From contig MDYQ01000126.1 of NCBI GenBank assembly GCA_003024175.1, forward strand, positions 1 through 64,000: a stretch of 64,000 nucleotides of DNA, read 5' to 3'. A program made the translations under genes and the position numbers. Under the pieces are notes generated by a model, which had not been told where the DNA came from, did not search any database, and saw nothing but the letters and a program-made list of their open reading frames with translations. This DNA is from Planoprotostelium fungivorum. Its lineage: Eukaryota; Evosea; Variosea; Cavosteliida; Cavosteliaceae. Below, piece after piece: positions 32,969 through 44,509 of the stretch (within the stretch, counting starts at the first letter, position 1; every line of letters begins with the position of its first letter).

Positions 32969-34487
32969 GTCAGCGGATGAAGAGAAGAAACTGTATAATA
33001 GATGCCATGTAACGTTATTGTCGTGTCTTCTGATTCCTCATCGTCTGATGCCATCATTACTTCAGTATACTGTTGTGTGCCTGATATGTTTCGGAAGGCG
33101 GTGTTCTGTATCATCGAGCAGTAGAATATCTCATCATGTAGCTGGGTCCTGATCCACCCAAACAGAGTAACTCAATTATTGTGTATCGTATCACCCAAAG
33201 AACAACAGAGGTGTGTCTTAAAATACACGATCATACAAGAGTCTGAAGATCGACTATGAGAGAAGAATGCAGATATGAGACATTTACAAACGTATGATTG
33301 TCTTTATCGAAGCATTCGGGCCGAGATACCTGTAGGAAAATGAGGATAGGGTTGGTGAAGAAGGATGTCTATATGCGGGAGTAGAGACTGCGAACACGAG
33401 GATTCAGCCCTGTTGTCCGAACACTCTAGACTTCCTCTTTCGAGCGTGTCATCGAGGCCTGGAACAACTCGAGCCTTCTCTCTCTGTATCGTCCGTCCTC
33501 GTTTGCATACCCGTATCGAGTCTGTATGATTGTGATCTCACGCCTGCTCGTGTTGGTGTCTGGTGAAGAATGAAGAAGGATCCTGCCTGAGCGCGCCGAG
33601 TGCTTCTTAGTGCTGTCAGCCAGGGACCGCATAAATTTCTTCCGGATTCCGTTATTCCATTGCTTTTCTGCCAGATTTCGTATCGAAATACGAGCTAAGT
33701 ACACCTTCACGTGCGTAAAGTGCTTCTTAGTGTGTTTATTCCCCTATGACGCATCCACAGCGCGGTGTTCGCTTGGGTTGGTTCTGAAGGACTGATCTTT
33801 TTGAGCCCTATATCGTTGACTTAATCGATCAACAGCAGAGATGGTGAAGGCAGTTTTTTCGGCCACCTCTTAGCGAGAGGCGTGAGGTGCATTCGTTAGA
33901 TACAAAAACAGGTGGTGGGAGTTTGTCTATTGGTGGATTGTGTGATATCGTGGAAGCACGCACGAAACACAGAGGAACCTTCCTAATATGCTCAGTCAAC
34001 AAGTGAGAGCGCTTTTATCTCGTGGAGAAAATCATCGTCATTAAGACGTTGTGGTCAACTAATCCTTCCACGAAATTTGTAGCATCTCTTGTGAAGATGA
34101 GAACTCTTCGGTGGTGTCTATGGCATCCATCGACAAGAGACTGAGATCTAAGGGCCTGTTTTGTTTGGGTGATCTGAATCATTAAAGAGAACTTGATATC
34201 ACAAGTGATCTTGTATTTTCTTCATTCTCTTCTCCTGGTTCCATGTCCGTCGTGATAGAGGTGATGGGCGATCAGGCCGTTTGTTGAAAATAACAAATAT
34301 ATATGTATATAAAAATTTGCGCCATCTACAATGATTATGGTGTTTGGCGAGAAATCTGGTGGCCGCCGACCAAGCCGCCGCCCATGGGCGCCGACCACAG
34401 AGGATCTTTGCCAAAAAATCATATTCGCACCAGTCGAACAAAGAACAAGTACTCTCTCAAGAGACAGCTATTCCACACAGAAGAACG
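32969..34487. other. Largest gene-poor stretch of the window
   Basis: A minus-strand frame at 33426-33710 (94 codons, basic, starting MKVYLARISIRNLAEKQWNN) is the only notable ORF; it has no domain I know and no supporting introns. A 13-bp word GTGCTTCTTAGTG occurs twice, at about 33600 and 33720. The plus-strand frame of the next gene is open upstream of its ATG to about 34344. I see no RNA gene. Confidence 0.45.
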
Positions 34488-35177
34488 ATGGATGACACCT
34501 TCCTTCTACCTGAAGACGACAACTGGATCTCCGAATGGCTAAACCAGAACATCGAACCACTCGACTGCAAATTCGACGACACAACTGAATACGAGGATGA
34601 AGAAGATCAGATCCAATGCGTCAGACCGAACGACATCGAGGCCTCCGAAGACGATGAGACCCCTCAGATCAGTATCTTGTCGGTTACGCCCAGACCTACC
34701 TTACCCGGCTCTGGAGACGATGAGGGTTTCACCAACGATCCTACGAACCTAATCGACAACGTATACAAAGAAGAGGAGATGACTACCGACATAGAAGTCT
34801 TCCAGTGCTGGGACAAGCTGATTCTGAACATAATGGGATGTCAACATTTCAACTTACAATTACCCCGCCGCATCACCGCGTTGTACCACAACACAATGGC
34901 CACCGTCTACATCACCTTCACGGTGCTCGACTTTTCACTTGTATTCGACCATACCGTACAAGTCAACCACAATGGGTGCCTTCGTCTCAATAGAATCAAG
35001 ATGCCAAGATATCAGGACTTTGTACCATCTCAGGCCTCTAACCGGGCCACGATGGTCAATGTAGACATAGAAGTCGTGTTGGGTGATGGCCTCTACCTGT
35101 CCATCCACAGGGAGATCACCACTGCTGCCCGCGCCCACAGATTCCCAAAGAGAGTCAAATTGGCCAGACGGAGGTGA
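34488..35177 (+). CDS. Unrecognised single-exon protein, acidic N-terminus and basic C-terminus
   Basis: The ATG at 34488 gives MDDTFLLPEDDNWISEWLNQ, 229 codons in one uninterrupted frame, unusual in a window where almost every gene has introns. Residues 1-100 are strongly acidic (TTEYEDEEDQIQ, EASEDDETPQ, KEEEMTTDIE). Residues 105-210 look like a compact beta-rich domain (TVYITFTVLDFSLVFDHTVQ, NHNGCLRLNRIKM, MVNVDIEVVLGDGLYLSIHR). The end RAHRFPKRVKLARRR is a good bipartite-style NLS. The layout suggests a nuclear regulator with an acidic activation-like region, but that is inference. The frame stays open upstream to 34344, so an earlier start within a longer ORF is possible. Confidence 0.65.
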   Translation: MDDTFLLPEDDNWISEWLNQNIEPLDCKFDDTTEYEDEEDQIQCVRPNDIEASEDDETPQISILSVTPRPTLPGSGDDEGFTNDPTNLIDNVYKEEEMTTDIEVFQCWDKLILNIMGCQHFNLQLPRRITALYHNTMATVYITFTVLDFSLVFDHTVQVNHNGCLRLNRIKMPRYQDFVPSQASNRATMVNVDIEVVLGDGLYLSIHREITTAARAHRFPKRVKLARRR

Positions 35178-35335
35178 ATCCTTGCAGGATTGACAATGGT
35201 CAACTCATCTATCCCAGAAATTATAATAGAAGAAGGGTGTAGACATCCATGATTGTGCCATAATAGAAAGCCGTCGATGATGAGAAGATCATCACGACAG
35301 AACAATGTGTACTTCTATTTTTCAATCAAGAGTAC

Positions 35336-35353
35336 ATCTACACTGTTGTAGAT
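35336..35353. terminator. Possible hairpin between convergent genes
   Basis: ATCTACACTGTTGTAGAT is an almost perfect inverted repeat lying 20 bp beyond the LRR gene stop and 159 bp beyond the 34488-35177 gene. It resembles the palindrome found in introns elsewhere. A role in 3'-end formation is only a suggestion. Confidence 0.3.
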
Positions 35354-35372
35354 CCATATATATCACAATTTA

Positions 35373-36903
35373 TCACGTCTCATCATATTCTGTACACTCT
35401 TCCTCAGTAGTTGACAACAGACCGTGAAAACTACCGTGGATCTCCTTCTCCAAGCTGTAATGGTAGACCGGTGACAGTTGTAGATGGACACTGGGAGGTA
35501 AATCGACCAATTCAGGATATACCGTTGGTATGAACATGGCAATCAATTTCTCCAATCCCAACAGTCCCCATCCCAATCGACTCACACCTACACGAACGTC
35601 AACACCGACACGTCCTCTTTATCACCTTCAGAAGACAGGATGTTGCCAGATACATCGATCGTCTTCAAGATGGCGTTGTGTCTCTGCGCGGCCTCTATGA
35701 GGAATTTGACGCCCGTGTCTCTCAAGTGAACGTCTCGTAAGACGAGCTCGGAGAGGAAGGGAAGGGAGAAGACAGTCCACAGGGGACACAGATCGAGGAC
35801 ACAGCCTCGCAGTTGGCTCTGCTCGTCAGAAATGTCGACTTGGGAGAGCTTCGGGCACTGTCGACAGATCTGTACAGTTTCAGTGGAATGAAGATATATC
35901 ATACATAATTATAATAAATAGATGTATTGAAATGAAATTTTCACATCGCGTAAGAGGGACGAGCGTTGTTTTTGCTTGAACATTCGTAGGCGAGTCAGAT
36001 TTGGGCATTGTAGATCGAATATCATCGATGTATTCGAGATATCCTACACAATGTAACATGGGTATTTTCTCAGAAATTTCAACTCACCAGTGAAGTCAAG
36101 CTCTGGCTTGTGACTGTGATCTTATTAAATTGCGTACAGCCGGATAAATCGAGGTGTATCTACAACGAGTCACGGAAAAATACGAATAAAATGACTCACC
36201 AATGATTTACATTGATTTAATATCTCTGCCACGGCCATCCATGATAATTTGGTGCAATTTGCGAGGGACAAGTGAGTCAATTCGTGAGCTCCTCGCAGCT
36301 CGGTCATCGTGTCGATCTGTTCCCAATCAGAGAGAGCCGCAGGAATGTGTGTCTTGGGAAGAATGTGATTGTTCATCCATTGATCTGTGATGGCTGTTTG
36401 ATGCATCAGATGACACACATGAATCGTAGATGGCTTGGTAGAGAAGAAAGAACTCACCCGGTGAATATACGGAGAGATTCAGATGCTGTAGCTCAGGATG
36501 GATGAAGGAAGGTACTTGGTTCAATTTAAGTGTACCATGATTGCACGCGTATTGGAAAACCAAGTCGGCAACGTCCGTTGGGAGTTCAATTCTCTCCTTT
36601 CCCGATCGAAACAACTGATGGATGCATTAGGAATATGCAAGACGTGGATCGAACTGAGGCGGAGTAGATGACTCACAACTGCAGGATATCTTCCGAGAAT
36701 AACAGTACACAATTGAACGAGTGTTGGGAATGTGGAATATGATCTTGGAATGGCTGGCTGCTGTATGATACTATATTTCCTCTCTTCTATCGGTTTCCTC
36801 CAATCCAATTTGTTTCCTGAACTGCATCACTCACAGAATCAAATGGATATGATGATGTCTTTCAATATGAAACAGGGGTCACCCTTCTCAGGTTGGGCTT
36901 CAT
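35373..36903 (-). CDS. Leucine-rich-repeat protein (ZYG11/ZER1- or AMN1-like layout)
   Basis: The start at 36903 (MKPNLRSSGNKLDWRKPIEE) requires a first intron that joins the frame at AG/T. The N-terminus has a helical block (TFPTLVQLCTVILGRYPAVV) and LPTDVADLVFQYACNHGTLK, which resembles the start of ZYG11/ZER1-like LRR substrate receptors. LRRs of cysteine-containing type follow: LQHLNLSVYSPG, LTHLSLANCTKLSW, LIHLDLSGCTQFNKIT, LSQVDISDEQSQLRGCVLDL, LSELVLRDVHLRDTGVKFLI, AILKTIDVSGNIL. It ends STTEEECTEYDET, TGA 35373. The SLIHLDLSGC junction is made by an intron ending CTCGTTGTAG. Ubiquitin-ligase adaptor function would fit relatives but no VHL/Cul2 box is clear. Confidence 0.75.
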
Positions 36904-37145
36904 TTGCTTTGTTTGTCTGTCGCTTGTCGATGTGATTCGATCTCATCATCTGCTGGTTTTGTTGTCCATTTCGTATCCCCTCTACAACAAGCATTCACCG
37001 AATGAAACGAAACAAGAATGAAGTTCTTATTCCTTCCATCTGTACACCACAACTTTCAATTCGATCACTATACATTCAAACTATCAAGTATACGATCTAA
37101 CAAAGCTCAACTTCTACAATTTCATTCTCTTTCCATTCTTTACAC

Positions 37146-38356
37146 TCAGTCCTCTCCCGAATAAGAAGCGACCGAATTTCGATTGCTCCCGTAGTAATAG
37201 TTCTCGTTGATTGCATCTCTCAACAAGTTTGTCGAATCTCGACTGCCACCGCTGAGAAACGATGTACCTCCAGTCCATCTCGGTCTACAACGCAAGCACC
37301 AGAAGTATCGAGCCAATTTCGATCTCACTTCATCGTTGAAGCCGTAAATAAGGGCGTTAAAGAAGCCTGGGAGGGTGTCATCTGCAGCGTTGTAGATGGA
37401 ATCACCTTGGAGGGGTACGAGGAAGGCGTGCATGCCGAATAACCAAGGCCACCTCTCGTCAGACAAGGCATTCTGGGCTCGATTGATGATGGCGGGAAGC
37501 CAGCAGATGGCTAGAGAGAGGAGGTACCTGATGGACGTCATTATGGATGTGAGACGATGATTCACCATCGGAAGGTGATGAGAATACTCTGACTTCGATC
37601 CTCTTCGATCTCACTGTCGGCCCAAGAGTTCTCCTTGGATAATGTGTGTGATACGATGACGTAGATGACGGCAATGTATGTTAGGATGACGACCAATGGG
37701 ATGTAGAAGAAGATGGCACGGACCCACCAGGCACCGTCGATCCAACACCTACACGTCCATTAAATCTTTTGGACCATCATCGAAAGAGGAGGATATGTGA
37801 CTAACCAGAGATCGGCTGAACCCAGTAGTCTGAGATATTTCTGTGTCGAAACGAGAAATAGGATGCATCCGGTTGGAAGGCCCCAACATACGAGATGATA
37901 CCACTTCTCATTGCTTTCAATGTGATGATTGTGTTTTCGAATGACGCTGTCGAGCGTGTGGGCGATACAAGCCGTCCATAACATCGAACAAGTGGATGTG
38001 TATTCTATGGCCAACTGAGATCGGTTAACAGAGAACAATGGTGATGATGTCACTCACGGCGGTTCCTATACATTTATCTTCGTCTTTAACAGTATCTTTT
38101 TGAACGCCATACATAAACTGGCAGAATATTCAGCATGTGTGATGATATCCTGGATAGACATCACGAATCAACTCACCACAATGGCTGCAAGCATATCCGT
38201 TATGGACAGAAATAGAATCAAACGCATATGGAAATGGCGGTATTCACGAAAGATGAGGTAGATAAAGATGATGAATGTGGTACCACCCAGAGTCAGACCT
38301 GAGGATATCATGGTGAACAACCTGAAGTTGTTGAGTTCCCCTTCTGTGAACGCCAT
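37146..38356 (-). CDS. cAMP-receptor-like (Dicty_CAR/crl type) seven-helix GPCR
   Basis: The start at 38356 gives MAFTEGELNNFRLFTMISSG. Helices: GLTLGGTTFIIFIYLIF, HMRLILFLSITDMLAAIVVS (family-type LILFLSITDML in helix 2), EYTSTCSMLWTACIAHTLDS (helix 3), WYHLVCWGLPTGCILFLVST (helix 4), WVRAIFFYIPLVVILTYIAV (helix 5), WYLLSLAICWLPAIINRAQN (helix 6) and FLVPLQGFFNALIYGFNDEV (helix 7, with the N-A-x-x-Y/F-G-F end). The Lys/Arg-rich tail ends SNRNSVASYSGED, TGA 37146, with many Ser for desensitisation. A helix-7 intron at 37367-37405 carries the palindromic element. In Dictyostelium such receptors signal through G proteins in chemotaxis and development. Ligand here is unknown. Confidence 0.9.
37367..37405 (-). 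repeat. Intron carrying the CATCTACAACG element, GPCR gene
   Basis: The 39-nt intron begins GTGATTCCATCTACAACG on the coding strand and continues GCTGCAGATG, a weakened version of the palindrome; its acceptor is CTCCCAG. Removal gives VPLQGFFNALIYGF. Confidence 0.75.
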
Positions 38357-38447
38357 CCTCCTCCTCCGCCTCGATCGGCGTCCGCTGAACTACAAACCAA
38401 ACAACCACACCCTGCTTTTCGTGCACATCTGACATCACCCCCGCAAC
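38357..38447. promoter_or_regulatory. Compact divergent promoter, GPCR / F-box gene
   Basis: Just 91 bp lie between the two ATGs. No TATA box is seen. Co-regulation of the pair is likely from spacing alone. Confidence 0.5.
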
Positions 38448-40017
38448 ATGAACGATCTCTCCCTTCCATCTGAAATACTGTGCAATATCATCAGATTCCT
38501 ACCTCTTAAGGAGATCATTAGAGCTGAGAGTGTCAGCAGGTATGTTGAATCGACTGGACATTTTTGATGATGTAACATCAGTTGGTGGCGAAATGCAATC
38601 CGGAATAACTATCCTCTATTCGGTCAGTAATGCTCACATCAATTCTTGACATGATAATGCTGACATCGATCAACAGAACAGGAACACCTTCTGATCGGGC
38701 AGAGACTGACTCTGGATGCTCTGGCTTGGTTACATTCACTGCAGGTACCAATCGAAGTCCCAAACGAGAAGGTGAGCAGCAACTTCTGAATACAATGCTC
38801 ACCCTGTCAGCTCCACATCATCCGTCTCAAATACGTAGATATCACTCTACGAATCAAAAGAAAAACTTCGGGCACTCTATCTCTGCAGTCGGTCTCCGTC
38901 GTATCGGCATGCATCAATCGATCGGGGTACTCGTGTGTACTGACTCCAACTGAATTTGGATCTTCCATCACTCGTGAGGGAGTTACGAAACGGACATCCT
39001 TGAGCAGCCAAGATGATATCATCCAAATCACGAGAGACTTTTGCAATGTATCGAAAGAGCAAGGATTCTCAGAGGCCACGATGGACTTCTTCCGCCACCC
39101 CACCTTCTATCGGCTCATGGAGACATGGCTCCATCACAACGGAGTCATGATCAAGCGCTGGGCTACAAAGCAGACGATTCTACACGAGAGTCCACGCAGG
39201 AAATTGACCGCTTATTATGCCGGTGAGGATCTAGCAATCAGATCGCGCCGCGACGGACTCACGTTCTCAGGTGCATCATGGCCATCCATCTTCATACACA
39301 GACACGATGAAATGAAGATACGTAACTCGAACGACGTCGAGCTACGTTTCAACATGGGTGTGAAGACGAAGGAGAGAGTATCCGTTCGCATCGTCAACCA
39401 TCTTTGCCCCGGAGATTACGTTCAGGCGGCAGACTTCATCATCATGGTGTATTACGCCTTCGAATCCTCTTCTTTCTCAGGTACACGTACACTCTTGATA
39501 AATTCAAACTCAATCGACGTACAGCCGTGCAGCAATTACTCCCCGGTATATTGAAGGTGAATCGAAATACGGATGGGTGAGATCACATGAGTTGAAGTCA
39601 TGTTGAATGGTTCAGTTTTATACCACTGCTTCTACTGGGACTGGATACACCCCTCATCACACGAAACTCGATCGATACACCACCAAAGTCTGAAAAGAAG
39701 AAGGAGAAGAAAAAGAAGAAGAGGTTTCACTTTCGCAGTAAGAGTCTGACCCCTCCGACGGTGACCTTCGCATTATGCATGAGTGGCTCACATGATGTAG
39801 ACAGATATATTGCCAACACCCCCGATACCGCTGAAAAAGATGATATCAGACGAGGAGGCTTTAGGATATGCTGAAAGCGTGGGAGCTCTCTGGACTTGTC
39901 AGTCCTCCCTCCACTTCAGGTGATGTCGTTCTCCACATCTTGCATCTGAAGACACTCAACAGAACCCCCATCATGAAACTGATGCTTAGGGAGACGGTCA
40001 ATTTGTGTCCTCTATAA
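38448..40017 (+). CDS. F-box protein with unrecognised C-terminal domain
   Basis: The ATG at 38448 gives MNDLSLPSEILCNIIRFLPL then KEIIRAESVS and, after a 43-nt intron, WWRNAIRNNYPLF: a standard F-box (LP-EIL-I--FLPL-E--R---VS--W). After QEHLLIGQRLTLDALAWLHS comes a long exon (about 38800-39480) including LHIIRLKYVDITLRIKRKTS, SSQDDIIQITRDFCNVSKEQ, DFFRHPTFYRLMETWLHHNG and VELRFNMGVKTKERVSVRIV. Later exons hold a Lys-rich run KKKEKKKKKRFHF and DEEALGYAESVGALWTCQSS, ending RETVNLCPL, TAA 40015. The last third depends on intron choices. F-box proteins recruit substrates to SCF ubiquitin ligases; the C-terminal substrate domain is not one I can name. Confidence 0.7.
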
Positions 40018-40559
40018 AGATACCATCATCCGCTGTCTTCTTCCGTTCACATATCCGACAGGATCAATACGCGACCTACGGGCCCGTAGTCACCTTACTC
40101 TACGATAAATAAAACTTCTTCGGGGCCTCATCAGCTGAGGTTTCACCACATTCGGGACACTGACACCTTCCACAGCTTGATGGAAATCATCTCAGAAGAC
40201 AATAGCCCCTTCTTCGAACCTTCGGGCGATAAGAAATCCAACGCAACCGAGGAGGTCCGGGTAAATACCGACCTCGTGGTTCTCGGGCGGAAATTGTTGC
40301 ATCCATACTGGGAGGAGAGGTCGATCCGTCCTCTCCTCTTCGTCTTTCTTCTCTCGAAGTGAGTTCATCTTCCTCTTAAGATGGCTACGAAAGATCGGCG
40401 GGAAGACGTTGCTGTCCACCAGAACCCCCGAAGACAGCCGGCATCTTTTTATGGTTTTGATGCCCGATCTTGAACTAAACTCGGGCCTTTCAGGGCTTCG
40501 GGGTGGTATGATTTGGGTGACAATCACAATTTAGAGAAGAGACAACGAGATAGCTCAAG
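40018..40559. other. Intergenic stretch upstream of the GATA gene
   Basis: This contains a 61-codon plus-strand frame at 40177 and a 111-codon minus-strand frame over it; neither has domain support and they overlap each other antisense. GGGCGG/CGGGCGAT-like GC-rich words recur. It probably holds the GATA gene promoter. Confidence 0.45.
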
Positions 40560-41274
40560 ATGTTCCAACAGCCACTATCCATCGCTGCGTCTTCGTATCG
40601 CGTTCAACCACAGGAGGGAGTCTTTGTTGACTCTGAGACATGTCACCGCCTGCAGACTATCTGTGGCTCGATGAGAGCTGCATTCACAGAGATGTACGCC
40701 AGAGAGGATTCACAGGTGTGTGACGACTTTATTCAGCTGTCGGGCGTGTCTCATTGTCTCATAGAAAATGGCACCCATGTCGCTACTGTACTCGAATTTG
40801 GTCGAGATGGAGGCCATCGTCTATGGTGACTTGTCAGTTCACCGGTCGGGTGCCTCTTCACCGCAATCGTCACCGTGCTCCGTCCAATCTACTTCAGAAC
40901 TCCGCCCCGAAAGCCCAGAGCCATCAAGAAAGAAGATGAAGACAGAGGCCACGGCTATCCCCACAGAACACTTCCCCACTGCCATTCTCATTCCTACTAC
41001 CGCCACACCATCGAAGGGACAAGCCCCTACACTCTTAAATTCTGAGAGAAAGAGAACGAGAAGAGCGAGAGCGAAGGCCTCCCCCGATGCCAGAACGTTG
41101 AGCTGTAGAGCTTGTGGAGAGACGAAAACATGCGAGTGGAGGAGAGGTCCAGACGGCTTCAAATCACTTTGCAATGCCTGTGGCATCCACTACGCCAAGA
41201 TTGTGAGGAAGGAAGAGAGTATCGCCTCCTCATACGTCCCCAAGCTGATAGGCATCAGCAACCTGCTGAGTTAA
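40560..41274 (+). CDS. GATA-type zinc-finger transcription factor
   Basis: The ATG at 40560 gives MFQQPLSIAASSYRVQPQEG; a 47-nt intron splits the head from KMAPMSLLYSNLVEMEAIVY. A Ser/Pro linker and a basic NLS-like run (SERKRTRRARAKASP) precede one GATA finger, CRACGETKTCEWRRGPDGFK then SLCNACGIHYAK, of spacing CX2CX18CX2C, the class common in plants and amoebae (fungal and animal fingers usually have 17). The W-R-GP-G and LCNACG signatures are intact. It ends IASSYVPKLIGISNLLS, TAA 41272. Single-finger GATA factors of this class bind GATA DNA sites and in Dictyostelium act in development. The target genes are unknown. Confidence 0.92.
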
Positions 41275-41457
41275 TAGAATTTGTATTGATATGATGTCTA
41301 TTTCTTGTCCTTTCGACCAGCAAGTGCAACCTGTTCATGTGGACAGACAATACAGAGCTGAGAAAAGGTGAGAGCGAGCGACAATTTCGCAGTGAGCAGA
41401 CAACACAGGCGATGTATGAACGAATAGAAGGAGATACTGCGATACAATAATGACTCT

Positions 41458-43981
41458 TTAATACATCTTCGGGGAGTGATCCACGCGTGGTGATGGCATG
41501 GGACTGATGTTGGATAGAAGAGGTGAAGGTGGAGCTGAAGCATCCGAACAGACCGAGTTGGATCGATATAGATTGGGTCCCAAAGACATGGAATGTCTCT
41601 GACATCATATGAGATGGCGCGGATCGTGAGATGTCTCACCAGGGACATGGTTGAGTTCGCACGATCTCTAAACAGGGCTTCGGGCTTGATGATGGGTGCA
41701 TTAGGTCTGAACCCCCTCTTTTGCATGTAAGACAGCAACTGCCCCGGTATCTCCTCCAAAGTGGCCCTCGCAATCGCTTCCATATTTCCTTTGTATTTAT
41801 CCAACGCCACAAACTACATCATCATCAGATCGCACGCATGCAATGCAATCTGATGTCTCCACCTGGACGATGTCGCGAGTTGCGATGGTGCCGTTCGATG
41901 ACTCCAAAGGCTCATCGTCTCCATCCAACTTGTTCATCTCTTCAAAATCTCCGTGTCCAAGCCCTACGATAACGATGGAGAGAGGTGTGTTCTCGTATTT
42001 GACGATGGCATCGATGGTCGATTGGAGGTCGTCGATTTTACCTTCGGTGATGATGAGGAGAATGTTGTATCGTTGGACCTGCGATGATGAGAACGTGCAG
42101 AGATGAAGGACTCACTCCTTGGGTGTTGTGCTTCGACGATAGAGCACCCGCTGCCTCTATGACCTGATATAACGATGAATATCCGATCTACAAAAGTGTA
42201 GATGAACCCACTGGAGTAAAGAGGACGGGTCCGGGCTCGTATTTTCCTGGAGAAATGTAAATAAAATGGATTAAATCCTATATCCACAATTCCCTTACCT
42301 TTCGACTCGATGTGGGAGATGATGATACCCATCAGATCAGTTACGTATGGCTATTTCCGTCAGAGGCGGGAGATTCGAAATTCAAACTCACGTCCTGCTG
42401 GTTATCATTCAGAGCAAAACAGCTCGGCTTCCCCTCCTCCACTTTCGCGCCAAAACCGAATACCTACCCCACCATCACTCGTAAATTCCGTGGAAAACTC
42501 ACGGGAAATCGATTGTCCGAATCGTAGTCGGCCAGAATGCTCCCCACGGCCCAAATTGCCTGCTCCACGTCCTGACGCCCTTTTGAGACGAAACTACTAC
42601 CCTCAGAACTTTCCAGGATTTTTTTCAGAATTTTCTCACTTTTTCGAAGCCGAGTAATCGATGGCAACGATCAGATCGAACTCGCAGCCCCCTCGGATGT
42701 ACTCTAGAAATCTGTCGACGTCATTTTTTCCGCGAAATTTGTCCACCCTCACGAGCTGTTCAGAACCATCTCTGCGTTGACTCTTATCTTTCCAGATCCA
42801 GAATAATTCTTCTTCTTCTCTTGGATCTTTTCGTTGACCAGAGTGTACTCCCCACCGTTGAGCATTTCGTTCAACGTCGTCTACAACGAGTCAGTCGTGA
42901 TCGTGATGACGTGTGATGATGTCATCACCTTGAAAGAGCCGATGATCTCGTGTTGTGTCGCACGGTTCCAGTCGAAGACTTGTACGTTCAATTCGCGCGC
43001 CATATTTCCATTGCAAATGTTCTGCACTTCCATCTCAAACTCCCGCCATGTGGGATCTACAGCGATCAGTCGATATTTCTCCGAATTTTCCCATCTCTCT
43101 CTATGAAATTTCGCAGATAATTCTGTGAAACGTACCGAGCGTATTTTTGATGACCTCCGTTCGATACACGGCAGTGTACAGCTGAGCGTCTGATTGTCTT
43201 CGGTTGATCAACAAGTAGGGATCACTTTTTCCGAGAAAATCTTTACGGTCGAGGCCGGCACCCTCGAAGCGCATCCTAGAAAGTTCAGCGAAAATTCCAC
43301 GTCGACAGCGATCACTTGACGGTGTGTCCGAACTCTCTGATCTCTTCCGAGGTCACGATGAGGAATCCTCTGTTCTGTGATGGTTGTGATGGATGTCTGT
43401 CGCGATGATCAGATCTTGATTCTTCATGATTGGATCACCTGAGGATGGCTCGGATGGTTGAGTTTGATGCCGTGACGATGTCGGACACACGAAACTCCTG
43501 GAGGATTCAGTCTTTCGGAGGAGGATGAGATGACTCACGACTCCCCCGATCAGGTCGTTGATTGAAAATAATCCATCTGAAGATGTGTTGAAGATGTCCA
43601 CACGAACTCTTTGGATTTCCTCGAAGGTCCACTCGATGTCGATCGCTTTTCCAAATACGGGCGACAGATCGTTTCTGATGCATCAGGTCAACAAAGAGAT
43701 CGAAAAGGTGAATCGGTGATTGGATGGTAGAGGACACTCACTTGATGATCTCCGTCCTGGAATGCTCTAACCAGGGGCCAGTCGCCGCATCTCTCCGCGA
43801 TAAGACGAGAATGGGACTGCTGTTGACGATGATGTCCTGATTCTGCAGATTCCTAACCGTGAATCAGTCTCCCTCCGATCCAATCTCCCAATCATACTCA
43901 CTCGCATCGGAAGAACAACTGCAATTTGACCCTCGGGGTCGCTCTCAGATTGTTCTGAGTCAGAAGTCTCTTTCGCCTCAT
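41458..43981 (-). CDS. Copine (two C2 domains plus copine/vWA domain)
   Basis: Copines are Ca2+-dependent phospholipid-binding proteins of membrane traffic and signalling. The start at 43981 (MRRKRLLTQNNLRATPRVKL) leads into C2A: QLFFRCENLQNQDIIVNSSP, TEIIKNDLSPVFGKAIDIEW, VRVDIFNTSSDG. C2B: MRFEGAGLDRKDFLGKSDPY, TEVIKNTLGTF-DPTWREFE, LNVQVFDWNRATQHEIIGSF. The vWA/copine part: YIRGGCEFDLIVAIDYSASK with a MIDAS-like D-x-S-x-S, GSILADYDSDNRFPVFGFGA, LYQVIEAAGALSSKHNTQGV, YNILLIITEGKIDDLQSTID, LSIVIVGLGHGDFEEMNKLD, RDIVQFVALDKYKG, ARATLEEIPGQLLSYMQKRG. C2A looks poorer in Asp than C2B. It ends SPRVDHSPKMY, TAA 41458. One intron (42188-42211) is a 24-nt palindromic intron. Confidence 0.93.
42188..42211 (-). 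repeat. Palindromic 24-nt putative intron, copine gene
   Basis: On the coding strand it starts GTGGGTTCATCTACAC and ends TTTTGTAG. Read through, it gives an in-frame TAG; removed, it gives FTP/IGYSSLYQVIEAAGALSS, the conserved copine helix. No alternative AG in the next 30 nt restores the conserved residues better. Confidence 0.75.
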
Positions 43982-44509
43982 GCTCTTCATCTCTGTCGGT
44001 GCCTCTGTTTTTGGGTCGGTCTTGCACAGAATCAGTTTTGGGAATATTTAGTGTTTATGGAACCTCTCAGCGCGGAAGAATTCATCCCTGACGTATCCTG
44101 GACGACAAGCCTCCTTAGTATACCTCAGCATCTGTGAATCTCGCAAGTGCCGTAGGTTTATATCTGCGACGGTCAATCAGAGCAGATGGTATAGATGCTA
44201 TTGACTAACACCGAGGAGGGCAACGACGCCACTGTGACGCCGGTGAATCAAGGCTTCAGAAGAACCTGGGGTGTGTTTCCTGACCGAGATTGTTCTTCTT
44301 TTAAACGTAAGCGCACGGGATAGAAAAGCACTGCATCACGTGATGATACTATAGCGGACAAGCCTTCCACAGTGTTCGTGTGGTTGCATCATCATGCTGA
44401 TGACACTCTGGACGGTACTCTTCCGTCCTCAGTTTTCATTTCTTTTGTAGAGGGTTGATCGTCTCAACAGAAAAAATATCTCGAAACAATCTTTTATCGC
44501 TCTGTACAA
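43982..44509. other. Intergenic stretch, promoter side of copine
   Basis: This lies between the copine start and the stop of the next minus-strand gene. A minus-strand frame continues upstream of the copine ATG (starting MQDRPKNRGTDRDEEHEA) but in a different frame from the C2A exon, so it is not used. Nothing else is supported. Confidence 0.5.

Noticed and set aside
33426-33710. 94-codon basic minus-strand frame as a gene
   Set aside because: No domain, no neighbour support and no spliced extension; length is within chance for this base composition.
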